NCBI RefSeq assembly: GCF_040219335.1
Contig: NZ_JAVJSQ010000020.1
Span: forward strand, 124,001-188,000
Reading direction: 5' to 3'
Source of the DNA: Gimesia sp.
Lineage (GTDB): Bacteria; Planctomycetota; Planctomycetia; Planctomycetales; Planctomycetaceae
DNA: 64,000 nt
Positions 1-8,791 of the stretch are shown here, one piece after another. The notes under the pieces were generated by a model. It was given only the letters and a program-made list of their open reading frames with translations, was not told where the DNA came from and made no database searches. Every line of letters starts with the position of its first letter. Within the stretch, counting starts at the first letter, position 1. The translations under genes were made by a program, and so were the position numbers.

Positions 1-2
1 CA

Positions 3-2624
3 TTTCCCCCCGGGATCTTTGGAAATGCTTTTGCTGTCAAAGAGAAGCAAATCAAAGCCAATGTACGAATCAGTGTTGCCAGCGGTTCCTGGGACACCAA
101 GATCAGACTCCCCGCAGATAACACCTATGGAGATCAGGGTCTTTCAGAATCGGGTGGTTCTGGCGAAACGTATCACATGCAGATGTCCGGTCCTTATCAG
201 CAACAGGACCGTATTGTTGTGGTGGCGACACACAATAATCATGATCGTGAGGTTCGTATCATCGCCGTCGATAAGACAGGGAAAGAACACCGCACCTCAC
301 AGTCTGCCAATTCGAGTATCTCCCAGAATAGCTACTTTACATACCGAGCCTATTTTAAGAATCTCAAACTGGAAGATCTCGATTATTTCGAATTCCAGGC
401 ACGTCCTTATGAATTTATCGAGATTAATGACGTCCCCCTGAATCCCGTTGAAACAGCCTCCAAAACACCCCAAAAACCTCGAGTAAATAACACTGCAGAA
501 CGGGTCAAAGTCTCAGGCAAAATCCTGCTTGAAGATGGTTCTCCTGTTGAATCAAAGGGCCTCCTCCTGCACAGGAGCCCGGGTGTTTATGGTACAGTGG
601 GCTACTTTACAGACACCTTTGAAGGATTGTTCCCCGAGGGACCTCTGGTACTCTTTTATCATCCCAATCAATATGCCCCGGTTCGCCTGGATGTCGGGTC
701 CCTGAAAGCGGGCGTTTCCCGCAATGATTTGCAGATGATCCTCAAACCCGGACATGCACATCAACTCAAAATCCACAATGAGCAGGGGGAGCCGATCTCA
801 GGTGCAACCATTGTGATTCACCCAACCTGGGGGGGCTCAGCAGGTGGACCGAATTATCCCCTGCAGTCAGATGAGCAGGGAAACGTTCAACTGATCCATC
901 TGGCCGATACCTCGTATAATGTCAAAGTCTCAGCCCCCGGATACGAGCCCAGTCAGTCGAAGAAACTTCCCGTCAAAGCAGACGGCACCAGCACGATCAC
1001 GCTGAAAGCCAGCCAGAAAACGACGGGGCGGATTCTGGACGAAATGGGCCAGCCGGTCGAAGGCGTAAAACTCTACCTCAAGCATCAGTTTGGTGGCCAG
1101 CGTTCCCACGCTTATTCTGGATCCGGCAGAGGCACCTACTGGGGCAGCCCCTTAACAAAGACAGACGTGGATGGTCGATATGAACTGACAGAGATGACGT
1201 CAGGTGCCCAGTACCTGTTCATAATCGAGGCCCTCGATGGCCGGCGGGCGATCGTGCAGAGCATCCAGGCAGGACAGAATCAGGAATTTGTGATTCCCGA
1301 TCGGCGGGACCTGCGCATCACGTTTTCCAAAGACTTCATTGAAAAGTATTCCATTAAAAATGATTCGAAAGTCGCCGTTCGCCAGAGTGTCGTCTGTGTA
1401 CCAGAAGACAAGTCACGGTATACAGAATTGATTGGCGCGGATGTTCCCATCAAGGTCACGGAATCAAGAGGAACGGCCCTGCTCCCGGGGCTCGCCATCG
1501 ATCTTGACCCGGCAGGCAAACCTCAGAAAGTGGAAGTCATCCTGCAATATCACAAAGGGCCCAGGCAGGATGTGCAGATCAACCCGAATGGTGAGACCCA
1601 AGTGAATTTTGAGCTGGCCCAACGTGATTCCACGAAAGAAGAAACGACAGACGCCCAACCAGCGATTGAGAAAATCCCCGTTGTGATCGCGCAACATCTG
1701 ATGTTGCTCAACGGTCGGCAGCCGATCACCTGGGAGGAGTTGGACCGGCATTTTGCAAAGCTGAAAGATCCTGCAGCGGTACAGCCTGCCTTTTATTTCA
1801 CACGTGGTGCGCTGTCAGCTCAAAAAGCTGTCGTCAATTTAAATCCTCAGATTCGAAAACTACAGCAGAAATATCATTTTCGTGGTTCCAGCCAGGGGGC
1901 TCTTTCAGCTCGGGCTGATTATTACTATGACCACATCAAGACAGACGCAGACCTGCATCCTGATCCAGCTGATAAACTGACCGGACGGATTGTGGATCTC
2001 AATGGCAAACCAGTTGCCGATGCCGAAGTCGTTTTGATCACTTCCGTGCCCGAATCGATCTCTTATAAGACGTACGAGATGGCCCTCGTTCAGGGACGTA
2101 TTCGCAACCCGCTCGAGCACAGGATGACACGTTCAAATTCCCAGGGCGAGTTCACACTTTACCCGCCGGCAGGAGAGAAATATTATATCATGGCCCTGCA
2201 CCCGGAACAGGGTTTCAAATTTGACAGTAATGAATATTTTGCATCTCAAAATGAGCTCAAACTCCTGCATTGGTCGGGCCTCAAGGTCAATCTTGCCAAA
2301 GTGCCGGAAGAAACCCAGACCGTCAATCTAAGCACCCGCGTCGATGCCCGCGCGGGCTGGCCTGATATCTCCATCAATCAATATTGGAGCGACCTGCCCG
2401 CGGAGGCGCAGAAACAGCAGTTCGCCTATCACCATATACCTCCCATCAACCAGACACTGCTCTCTCGCAACTTTCATAACGAGGACGGAAGCAGCATTGG
2501 GCTGGCAGGCGTTTCAGTCAGCGTGTTACCAGAAGAAGTGCGCGAAATCAGCCTCGGTCCCCTTTCCCGCCAGCAGTCACAACAACTGGAATGGATGCGT
2601 AATCGCTCACGCGGTCGAAAGTAA
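3..2624 (+). CDS. Carboxypeptidase-regulatory-like repeat protein, 5' truncated
   Basis: The reading frame is open from base 3, so the gene begins outside the window; the first in-frame ATG (174-177 region) is internal. At least four beta-sandwich repeats of the carboxypeptidase regulatory type (G-x-(I/V)-x-D-x-x-G-x-P-V/I-x-x-A/V) are visible, around bases 510-560, 760-820, 1020-1080 and 1975-2040. An RPYEFIEI stretch near base 400 recalls the extracellular part of planctomycete M56/BlaR1-type sensor proteins, which often carry such repeats. That link is an inference, because the N-terminus that would hold a peptidase or membrane segment is missing. No membrane segment is visible in the part present. 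Probably secreted or periplasmic. Stop TAA at 2622-2624. Confidence 0.7.
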   Translation, partial: FPPGIFGNAFAVKEKQIKANVRISVASGSWDTKIRLPADNTYGDQGLSESGGSGETYHMQMSGPYQQQDRIVVVATHNNHDREVRIIAVDKTGKEHRTSQSANSSISQNSYFTYRAYFKNLKLEDLDYFEFQARPYEFIEINDVPLNPVETASKTPQKPRVNNTAERVKVSGKILLEDGSPVESKGLLLHRSPGVYGTVGYFTDTFEGLFPEGPLVLFYHPNQYAPVRLDVGSLKAGVSRNDLQMILKPGHAHQLKIHNEQGEPISGATIVIHPTWGGSAGGPNYPLQSDEQGNVQLIHLADTSYNVKVSAPGYEPSQSKKLPVKADGTSTITLKASQKTTGRILDEMGQPVEGVKLYLKHQFGGQRSHAYSGSGRGTYWGSPLTKTDVDGRYELTEMTSGAQYLFIIEALDGRRAIVQSIQAGQNQEFVIPDRRDLRITFSKDFIEKYSIKNDSKVAVRQSVVCVPEDKSRYTELIGADVPIKVTESRGTALLPGLAIDLDPAGKPQKVEVILQYHKGPRQDVQINPNGETQVNFELAQRDSTKEETTDAQPAIEKIPVVIAQHLMLLNGRQPITWEELDRHFAKLKDPAAVQPAFYFTRGALSAQKAVVNLNPQIRKLQQKYHFRGSSQGALSARADYYYDHIKTDADLHPDPADKLTGRIVDLNGKPVADAEVVLITSVPESISYKTYEMALVQGRIRNPLEHRMTRSNSQGEFTLYPPAGEKYYIMALHPEQGFKFDSNEYFASQNELKLLHWSGLKVNLAKVPEETQTVNLSTRVDARAGWPDISINQYWSDLPAEAQKQQFAYHHIPPINQTLLSRNFHNEDGSSIGLAGVSVSVLPEEVREISLGPLSRQQSQQLEWMRNRSRGRK

Positions 2625-2642
2625 TCCCTGAATACCGGCTTC

Positions 2643-2669
2643 GATGGCATCAATTATATTGAAGCCATC
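2643..2669 (+). terminator. Stem-loop after the repeat protein
   Basis: A 12-bp stem with one mismatch (GATGGCATCAAT / ATTGAAGCCATC) and a 3-base loop lies 18 bases after the stop codon. No T-run follows, so it may be a factor-dependent terminator or an mRNA 3'-end stabiliser. Confidence 0.4.
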
Positions 2670-2782
2670 TCGCGAGTAGAATATTGTTTACTGCAGTCGG
2701 TGCCCTTCAGCAGGGTACGGGTTAAGTGCTTCAACTGATTGTAATCACGCCACTCATTGCGATCGAACTCACAGGACTATCT

Positions 2783-3517
2783 ATGAACAAAAAACGTCTG
2801 CTCAGGAATCACCTGCTCTCTTTCAAACAATGTCCTCTGATCTGGGCCATGATAATCGTAGGTTGTTTTTCAATTCAGCCCGCTGAAGCAGAGGAATCAC
2901 AGCCAGCAAAGCAGTTCCAGAGAATCCTGTTTCTGGGGAACAGTATCACCCTGCATGGTCCTGCTCCCAAGATTGGCTGGAAGGGCAACTGGGGAATGGC
3001 GGCCAGCAGTCTCGAGAAAGACTACGTTCATCTGGTGACCAAAGCACTGACGAAGTCTCCGTCCGAAAAACCGCAAACGATGGTGAAAAACATCGCCACG
3101 TTTGAAAGAAACTATGCAGACTACAATCTCAAGGAACACCTGCAGGATGCGTTCTCATTCAAACCGGACCTGGTGATCCTCGCGATTGGTGAAAATGTTC
3201 CGCAGTTGAAATCAGATGCGGAACAGGCCCGCTTCAAAAGCAGTGTAGATGAACTGCTGAAACTGGTGCAGTCAGAGAGCCAGCCCACAATCATTGTCCG
3301 CAGCAGCTTCTGGTCTAATCCCGCCAAAGACAAGGCATTGAAAGCAGCCTGTGCGCAGGCCGGTGGCACCTTCGTCGATATCAGCAAACTGGGTAAGAAC
3401 GAAGAAAATTACGCCCGCGCGGAGCGAAAATTTGAACACGCAGGTGTCGCAGCCCATCCGGGCGACCAGGGAATGCAGGCGATCGCAGATCTCATCGTGA
3501 AAGCGGTGAAACCGTAG
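2783..3517 (+). CDS. Secreted SGNH/GDSL-family hydrolase
   Basis: A 244-residue protein predicted to be an exported esterase or acetylesterase-like enzyme of the SGNH fold. I start it at the ATG at 2783, which has an AGGA ribosome-binding site 7 bases upstream and gives a normal signal peptide (positively charged start, hydrophobic IIVGCFSIQ, AEA cleavage site). An upstream in-frame start at 2726 would bury that signal. Block I reads FLGNSITLHGP (Ser nucleophile in GNS rather than GDS), the block II glycine is in NWGMAAS, block III is IGEN, and the catalytic His is in AAHPGDQGM near the C-terminus. The substrate is not predictable; such enzymes often deacetylate polysaccharides. It ends just before a strong hairpin. 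Confidence 0.8.
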   Translation: MNKKRLLRNHLLSFKQCPLIWAMIIVGCFSIQPAEAEESQPAKQFQRILFLGNSITLHGPAPKIGWKGNWGMAASSLEKDYVHLVTKALTKSPSEKPQTMVKNIATFERNYADYNLKEHLQDAFSFKPDLVILAIGENVPQLKSDAEQARFKSSVDELLKLVQSESQPTIIVRSSFWSNPAKDKALKAACAQAGGTFVDISKLGKNEENYARAERKFEHAGVAAHPGDQGMQAIADLIVKAVKP

Positions 3518-3537
3518 AAAGCCCCTGGAAATGCAAA

Positions 3538-3564
3538 AGGCCTTCGTCAGAATGACGAAGGCCT
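3538..3564 (+). terminator. Terminator hairpin of the SGNH hydrolase gene
   Basis: Perfect 12-bp stem (AGGCCTTCGTCA / TGACGAAGGCCT) with a 3-base loop, 20 bases after the stop codon. Only a weak T-tract follows on the plus strand. Confidence 0.7.
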
Positions 3565-3578
3565 GTCATTTGTAAGCG

Positions 3579-3599
3579 ATTATCTCAAGAGGAGATAAT
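3579..3599 (-). terminator. Hairpin downstream of tRNA-Arg
   Basis: An 8-bp stem (ATTATCTC / GAGATAAT) with a 5-base loop immediately follows the tRNA in the minus direction. Probably its transcription end or processing element. Confidence 0.45.
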
Positions 3600-3602
3600 A
3601 AG

Positions 3603-3676
<74 letters not shown>

Positions 3677-3982
3677 CCGTCCCGATTGGGAAAGGGTATT
3701 TTAGCGAGCCCGTTCTCCGTTTTAAAGCGTTTCGGAAGCTGCATTTGAATCTTTTTGGCAGCTCATCCCCGGTTTTGGGAGTGGAATCGCTCCCACTGTA
3801 TGCTTTTTGACGGTTTTTCGGGCTCGAATCGAACCATTTGGCGATCAGCGCCTGTTGATATGAGACAGCTCTCAGGCAGGTCAGGTTCCCAGCCGCGCAA
3901 GAAAAAAGGCTCTGTTCCCTGGAAACAGAGCCTGGTCTCACTAAAAGTCGGGACTAATCTGAGAGGATTCTCAGCATCAACC
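3677..3982. other. Intergenic region, no gene seen
   Basis: About 300 bases between the tRNA and the small Gly/Tyr-rich gene. Apart from the minus-strand terminator at 3901-3933 I see no feature. The frames open through it on either strand lack a ribosome-binding site and resemble no family. Confidence 0.5.
3901..3933 (-). terminator. Rho-independent terminator of the Gly/Tyr/His-rich gene
   Basis: On the minus strand a 10-bp stem (AGGCTCTGTT / AACAGAGCCT) is followed directly by six T residues. It lies about 50 bases after the stop codon of the gene at 3983-4372. Confidence 0.8.
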
Positions 3983-4372
3983 TTAGTGATGGCCGTGATG
4001 GTGATGGCCACGATGTCCGTAACCGCCACGGTATCCGCTTCGGTACCCACCGCGATATCCGCCATAGTATCCGCCTCGGTAGCCGCTACCGCTGTAAATT
4101 CCGATTCCGAAGGACGGGCTGCTGTAGTAAAAGCCCCCCGATCCATAGCTGGGATAGGAATTATAGTAACCGCGATACCCGTAGCTGGGATAAGAATAAC
4201 CATATCCCCGATACCCGGAGTAACATCCGTGGCCTGCTTCAGCCTGTTGGGTCGGCATCAGTAAAAACGTACCGCCGAGTACCAGTCCCATACACAGTGC
4301 CAGCTTCAGTCCTTTACGCTTTTTGGGAGTAGCTGTTTCGCCTGCATCAACCGTATCTGTGCTCTTTTGCAT
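3983..4372 (-). CDS. Small Gly/Tyr-rich membrane or secreted protein with His tail
   Basis: A 129-residue protein of unknown function. I start at the ATG at 4372, preceded by AAGGAG at good spacing, rather than at upstream in-frame codons. After about 20 polar residues comes one hydrophobic segment (LALCMGLVLGGTFLLM) ending in AEA, a likely late signal peptide or anchor. The rest is low complexity: GYRGYGYSYPSYGYRGYY-type units, then GGYRGGYRSGYRGG, ending in HRGHHHHGHH. The His-rich tail could bind metal ions; the Gly/Tyr repeats resemble structural or adhesive proteins. Both ideas are inference from composition. A similar but shorter Gly/Tyr/Arg protein follows at 4862-5152 on the same strand. 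Confidence 0.7.
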   Translation of the reverse strand: MQKSTDTVDAGETATPKKRKGLKLALCMGLVLGGTFLLMPTQQAEAGHGCYSGYRGYGYSYPSYGYRGYYNSYPSYGSGGFYYSSPSFGIGIYSGSGYRGGYYGGYRGGYRSGYRGGYGHRGHHHHGHH

Positions 4373-4861
4373 CGTTTCGCTCCTTGGAAAAATGAACCAT
4401 GTGAGTGTCACAGACGAGTTGGAATCAGCATCCTCGCTGTTTGTCTGGCACTCGGTTGCAGAACGGTTGAGAATCCTTCACTCATTACATACTTGTCCGC
4501 CTGCTCTGATTCTGAAAATCGCTATAAGTGTGCCAAAATCCCAAACAATAACTGTCCACCCTTAACCTCTTTTTTTATTGGGACTTAGGAAATCAACAAT
4601 TTTTGGCACCAGTGGCGGATCGAAAAAAAGCGTCTCAGTCTTGCAACAGCCGAGATCAATCTGATGCCAGTCAGCCTGGATATTCCAGCAGAAACTGCCG
4701 ATCGAGTGGGTATAAAAAAACAAGCCTCCCATTCAAATGATCGGGCCGAACCAGATGAATGAAAGACTTGAGAATATTTGCCAATTTGAACCTGCTAGAC
4801 AGGAACCGGCCCGACAAGATCAGCTAAAACCTGATCAGGGCGGATCTATTATAAATATGGA
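4373..4861. other. Intergenic region, nothing recognised
   Basis: About 490 bases between the two small Gly/Tyr-rich genes. It contains the 8-bp inverted repeat TCGGGCCG/CGGCCCGA (about 4740 and 4808) and a CTGATC palindrome near 4830, which might end transcription from 4862. Neither has a T-run. No credible reading frame. Confidence 0.45.
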
Positions 4862-5152
4862 TTACCATCCATAATAGAAACCGAAACCGGGTGAGTAATA
4901 GCCGCCCCGGTAACCGCGGTATCCACGATAGTAACTACCATGGTTGTATCTGCGGTGATGTCGGCGGTAATGGTTTCGGTATCGATTGTAGGAACGTCGA
5001 TAATCCCGCCTTGCATGGCGGTAATTTCGCTCAAATTTACGATAACTTTTACGAGCCTGTTTCCAGGCAGGTGGCCTTGCCTCGGTTGTGTGTGTGGCCC
5101 CGATTAAAAATACACTACTCACGAGCAGGGCTACGGTCAGTGCACGTTTCAT
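4862..5152 (-). CDS. Small secreted Arg/Tyr/Gly-rich protein
   Basis: A 96-residue protein with a clear signal peptide (MKRALTVALLVSSVFLIGA, cleavage near THTTEA). The mature part begins with a very basic Arg/Tyr/His-rich block (RKSYRKFERNYRHARRDYRR) and ends in a Gly/Tyr-rich block (YYRGYRGYRGGYYSPGFG). AAGGAG sits about 9 bases before the ATG. Function unknown. The strong positive charge would suit binding to an acidic polymer, DNA or the cell wall, but this is inference. It is related in style to the gene at 3983-4372. Confidence 0.7.
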   Translation of the reverse strand: MKRALTVALLVSSVFLIGATHTTEARPPAWKQARKSYRKFERNYRHARRDYRRSYNRYRNHYRRHHRRYNHGSYYRGYRGYRGGYYSPGFGFYYGW

Positions 5153-5477
5153 GGTCTTGTCTCCTTGATAAGAACCCTGTTGTTGCCTGACTTCATCCCT
5201 GTTTGAATGAAACCAGAAGTCAAATAACTTTGACTGTCTTATCAGAGGGAAAACGCAATAGCTGTGCCATTTGCGTAGAATTTGCGGACCAATCGCCTAA
5301 ACCATGTCAGAGTTTTGGTTTAAAGAGAGTTTTTTACTCAAGTCGAAGCAGAGCCACTACTTGAAACTGTTGTAGAATTGAAAAAAGTGTGGTCGAAAAG
5401 AGAACAATTAAGCCGCCCACCGGCCAGTTTTGCTGATTGATGGGCGGACAACTCTTGTTCTCTGCAAGAACCTGCAT
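5153..5477. other. Intergenic region, nothing recognised
   Basis: About 325 AT-richer bases between the start of the small secreted gene and the stop of the fumarylacetoacetase-family gene, both on the minus strand. It should hold the promoter of the former. I could not identify a convincing -35/-10 pair or hairpin. Confidence 0.4.
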
Positions 5478-6410
5478 TTAAACAACAGGGTTTTGCAGGA
5501 CACCAATTCCTTCAATCTCGGCTTGCATCTCATCCCCATCTTTGAGGAATTTGTTTTTCGAGGCGCCAACGCCGCTCGGCGTTCCGGTGGAAATAACATC
5601 ACCCGGTTCCAGTTGTACAAAGCTGGAAATAAATTCAACGATCGCTGCTACGGAAAAGATCATCTCTGCGGTAGACGAATCCTGCTCCACCTCTCCGTTG
5701 ACGGTGAGTTTCATTTTGAGCTGCTGTGGATCTTCAATATCACAGGCCGGAGTGATACAGGGGCCCATCGGGCAGAAGGTATCATGCCACTTACCATGCA
5801 ACCAGTCGAAGAAACCGTCCTTTTCCCGCTGGGTCCGCTCCGGGTTGGGACGGAACTTGCGGTCGGAGATATCATTGATCACGGTATAGCCGGCCACGTA
5901 ATCGAGGGCCTCTGCTTCTGAGACTCCCTTGCAGGATTTTCCAATCACAATGCCCAGTTCCAGTTCCCAGTCAATATGATCGGGTGAGACAGAAGGAATT
6001 TTCACCGGCTGTCCCGGATGAGTGAGAGTCGTCAATGGAGGCTTCATGAACACATAGGGAAACGTCTTCTGGCGCTCCTCGGCTTTGCCGCCCCCTTCTT
6101 CAATGTGTTTTGAATAATTCCCAGCCAGAAGCAGCAGCTTGGAAGGTTCAGGTACGGGCACGAGCAACTGCACATCTTCCAGCATGATCGACATCGGAAA
6201 GAGTTCTTCATCCATGGACTGCTTCAACTGCTGCTCAATCACCAGGATCGTTTCCCGCTGTGCCCCCCCGGGAAGAAAGGGAATCAGTCCTTCAGATTCA
6301 TCAAGCTCGACGCCAGCCAGGTCAGCAGCAGCACTCAAGGGCAGAACGGAATCTTCTGTATAAAAACCGCAGGCAATCTGGTTATCTAACTGATAGCGAC
6401 ACAGTCTCAT
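5478..6410 (-). CDS. Fumarylacetoacetate hydrolase family protein
   Basis: A 310-residue enzyme of the FAH superfamily (hydrolases, decarboxylases and isomerases of 2-oxo or beta-diketo acids). An N-terminal cap region (1-85) is followed by the FAH domain. Metal-ligand acidic residues are visible as E149 and E151 (WELELG) and D180 (VINDISDR). The usual end motif GDVISTGTPSGVG is near residue 270. Family members include fumarylpyruvate hydrolase and 2-hydroxyhepta-diene-dioate isomerase; the exact substrate cannot be told. It lies 128 bases after the ABC fusion gene on the same strand, but I see no functional link. Confidence 0.88.
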   Translation of the reverse strand: MRLCRYQLDNQIACGFYTEDSVLPLSAAADLAGVELDESEGLIPFLPGGAQRETILVIEQQLKQSMDEELFPMSIMLEDVQLLVPVPEPSKLLLLAGNYSKHIEEGGGKAEERQKTFPYVFMKPPLTTLTHPGQPVKIPSVSPDHIDWELELGIVIGKSCKGVSEAEALDYVAGYTVINDISDRKFRPNPERTQREKDGFFDWLHGKWHDTFCPMGPCITPACDIEDPQQLKMKLTVNGEVEQDSSTAEMIFSVAAIVEFISSFVQLEPGDVISTGTPSGVGASKNKFLKDGDEMQAEIEGIGVLQNPVV

Positions 6411-6538
6411 GGTCTTTCAACTCCTGATCGGGATCTGCAAATCGGTGGGTCAGTCTTGAGGACAGTACGAATTCCTGAATGAGTCTCTCCCTGTTCATGC
6501 TAACGTCTGCGGCAGGAAAGACCAGTTTACAGGAACGT

Positions 6539-8791
6539 TTATGTTAGCTGCTTCTGAAATCTCTTTAAACTTACAGCCAGAATTACCACGCAACAGAGAC
6601 TGAGCCCGGTGACATAAGGGAGCAGATCCGCAATCCCCGCCCCCCGCAGAACAATGCCTCTTAAGATCTCCAGGAAATAAGTTACGGGAATGATAAAGGT
6701 AAACAGGTAAATCGGCAGCGGCATCTGGGAACGGGGGAACATGAATCCCGAAAGCAGCACTGAAGGCAGCATAATCAGAAACGCAAACTGCACCGCCTGC
6801 AACTGTGTCTGTGCGATGGTGGAGACCAGCATCCCCAGGCCGAGACCACAAATCAGGAACAGCAGCGAAAGTGTCAGCAGTTCCCACAGATTTCCGTGAA
6901 TCGGTACGCCGAACAGGAAGACCATCACTGTTAAAACAATCAGGGTTTCCACAAATCCGATCATCGCATAGGGAACCAGTTTCCCCAACATCAAACCGGA
7001 TTTGCTCACCGGCGTTACGAACAACTGCTCCAGGGTCCCTAGTTCCCGTTCGCGGACGATGGCAAATGAAGTCAGGAACAGAGTCACCAGTTGCAGAATA
7101 ATACCAACCAGACCAGGCACGAAGAAATGCGAGCTATCCAGGTCGGGGTTGTAGAGCAACCGCGGTCGGATCTCCACAGGCAGCGCAACCTTCCCTTCTG
7201 CATCACGGGAGGGCACGACATTCAGTGTTTCGGCTAACTGCTTGGTAATGCTGGTCGAATAATTAAACCCCAGCAGGCTGGAAGCATTGAGTGCCGTCGT
7301 GGCGACCTGGGAATCGCTGCCATCAATTAACACCTGAACCGAGACCTGCTCTCCCTTGAGCAGGCGATCGGAATAATCCGGCGGAATGACAACCCCCACC
7401 TTGGCCCTGCCAGACTCGAAGGCACGACGAAAGGCATCGTGATCATAAACGCGATCAATGATCATAAAGGTGCGGGTGTTCGCGAACGCCTCGCGGAGCT
7501 CGCGCGCACTGGAGCGACCGTCCAGATCAAAGATGACCGTCGGTATATTTTCAATCTGGGTGTCGATCGCAAACCCGAAGATCAGGGTCTGTAATACCGG
7601 GACGGCAAAGGCGAACAGCAGCGTCGATGGTTCCCGTCTGATATGAGAAAATTCCTTGACCAGAATGGCCCAGAAACCTGCCAGCATCTTCTGCCTGAAT
7701 TGGGGAGTCTGCTTACTGCGGGCTTTAGTATTACCGGGTGATTTCTCCGGAGCAAGTGGTGGCTCAGTCCGCGCGGCACTCGTCTCTGCCTGTGGTTCGG
7801 TTGCCTGCGTTGTAGTTCCCTCTGGTACAGCACTCGCGTGAGTGTCTCCGTCGCGATTCAATCCCTCCGCCCGACTCAGTGTCACAAACACATCTTCGAG
7901 TGAAGGTGTGATCGGCCGGACTTGAACGGTGCCCTGCGATTCTGGAATACGATTAATGAAATCATGTTCTGTCAGACTCTGATCCGCGAGCACGTGAATT
8001 GTTTGACCAAACAGAGTGGCGTCGTGCACCCCGTCCATTTCGCGATAAGTACCCAACCACGTCGCTGGGTGTGGAATATCGATTTCCCAGCGCGCCGATC
8101 CGGGGGGAGTCACGCTGGATAACTGTTTCAGCTCTTCCGGCTTTCCACAGACAATCAGTCGCGAATTATAAATATAGCCCACATCGCTGCAACGTTCGGC
8201 TTCATCCATGTAATGTGTGGTCACAAACAGGGTCACCCCCTGCCCCGCCAGTTCAAAGAGCAGGTCCCACAAATCGCGGCGGGCAACCGGGTCAATCCCG
8301 GCCGTCGGTTCATCCAGAAACAGCAATTCCGGTTCATGAATCAGAGCACAGCCCAGAGCCAGACGCTGCTTCCAGCCTCCGGATAAATTTCCCGCCAGCT
8401 GATCCAGGCGGTCGCCCAGAGAAGTCAGCTCAATGATCTCCTCAAACCGCTGTTCCAGTTTCTCGGGACTCAACCCGTAGATTCGACCGTAGAATTCGAT
8501 GTTCTCCCGGACGCTCAAGTCGGCGTAGAGACTGAAGCTTTGAGACATGTAGCCAATCCGGCGTTTGATCAGCTCGGCATCGGTGCTCACATCATAACCC
8601 AGAACCTGTGCACCGCCGCCCGTTGGTTCCAGAACGCCGCACAACATGCGGATGATCGTAGACTTACCGCTGCCATTGGGCCCCAGCAGACCGAAGATCG
8701 CTCCCCGTTCAACTTCAAAGCTCACCTGATCAACGGCCCGTAGAGTACCAAAGTCACGCGTCAGCTGATCAAGCTGAATCACCGAGTTCAT
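6539..8791 (-). CDS. ABC transporter fusion: ATPase plus ABC-2 type permease
   Basis: A 750-residue protein with both halves of an ABC-2 exporter in one chain. Residues 1-310 are the ATPase: Walker A GPNGSGKST (37-45), signature LSGGW (136-140), Walker B LLFLDE (156-161), H-loop His193. A charged linker (about 315-365, rich in Thr/Glu/Pro) leads to an ABC-2 permease (370-750) with one early membrane helix, a large extracytoplasmic region and a group of helices near the C-terminus. It overlaps the upstream adaptor gene by 4 bases (ATGA), so the two are translationally coupled. The layout resembles the YbhFSR/YhiH-type drug or lipid exporters, in which the permeases are usually separate. Substrate unknown. 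A homodimer would make a complete transporter. Confidence 0.9.
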   Translation of the reverse strand: MNSVIQLDQLTRDFGTLRAVDQVSFEVERGAIFGLLGPNGSGKSTIIRMLCGVLEPTGGGAQVLGYDVSTDAELIKRRIGYMSQSFSLYADLSVRENIEFYGRIYGLSPEKLEQRFEEIIELTSLGDRLDQLAGNLSGGWKQRLALGCALIHEPELLFLDEPTAGIDPVARRDLWDLLFELAGQGVTLFVTTHYMDEAERCSDVGYIYNSRLIVCGKPEELKQLSSVTPPGSARWEIDIPHPATWLGTYREMDGVHDATLFGQTIHVLADQSLTEHDFINRIPESQGTVQVRPITPSLEDVFVTLSRAEGLNRDGDTHASAVPEGTTTQATEPQAETSAARTEPPLAPEKSPGNTKARSKQTPQFRQKMLAGFWAILVKEFSHIRREPSTLLFAFAVPVLQTLIFGFAIDTQIENIPTVIFDLDGRSSARELREAFANTRTFMIIDRVYDHDAFRRAFESGRAKVGVVIPPDYSDRLLKGEQVSVQVLIDGSDSQVATTALNASSLLGFNYSTSITKQLAETLNVVPSRDAEGKVALPVEIRPRLLYNPDLDSSHFFVPGLVGIILQLVTLFLTSFAIVRERELGTLEQLFVTPVSKSGLMLGKLVPYAMIGFVETLIVLTVMVFLFGVPIHGNLWELLTLSLLFLICGLGLGMLVSTIAQTQLQAVQFAFLIMLPSVLLSGFMFPRSQMPLPIYLFTFIIPVTYFLEILRGIVLRGAGIADLLPYVTGLSLCCVVILAVSLKRFQKQLT

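Noticed and set aside
3755-4264. A plus-strand frame of 169 codons across the small Gly/Tyr-rich gene.
   Set aside because: Antisense to a gene with a signal segment, ribosome-binding site and terminator; its Val/Ala/Ser repeats are the complement of Gly/Tyr codons.
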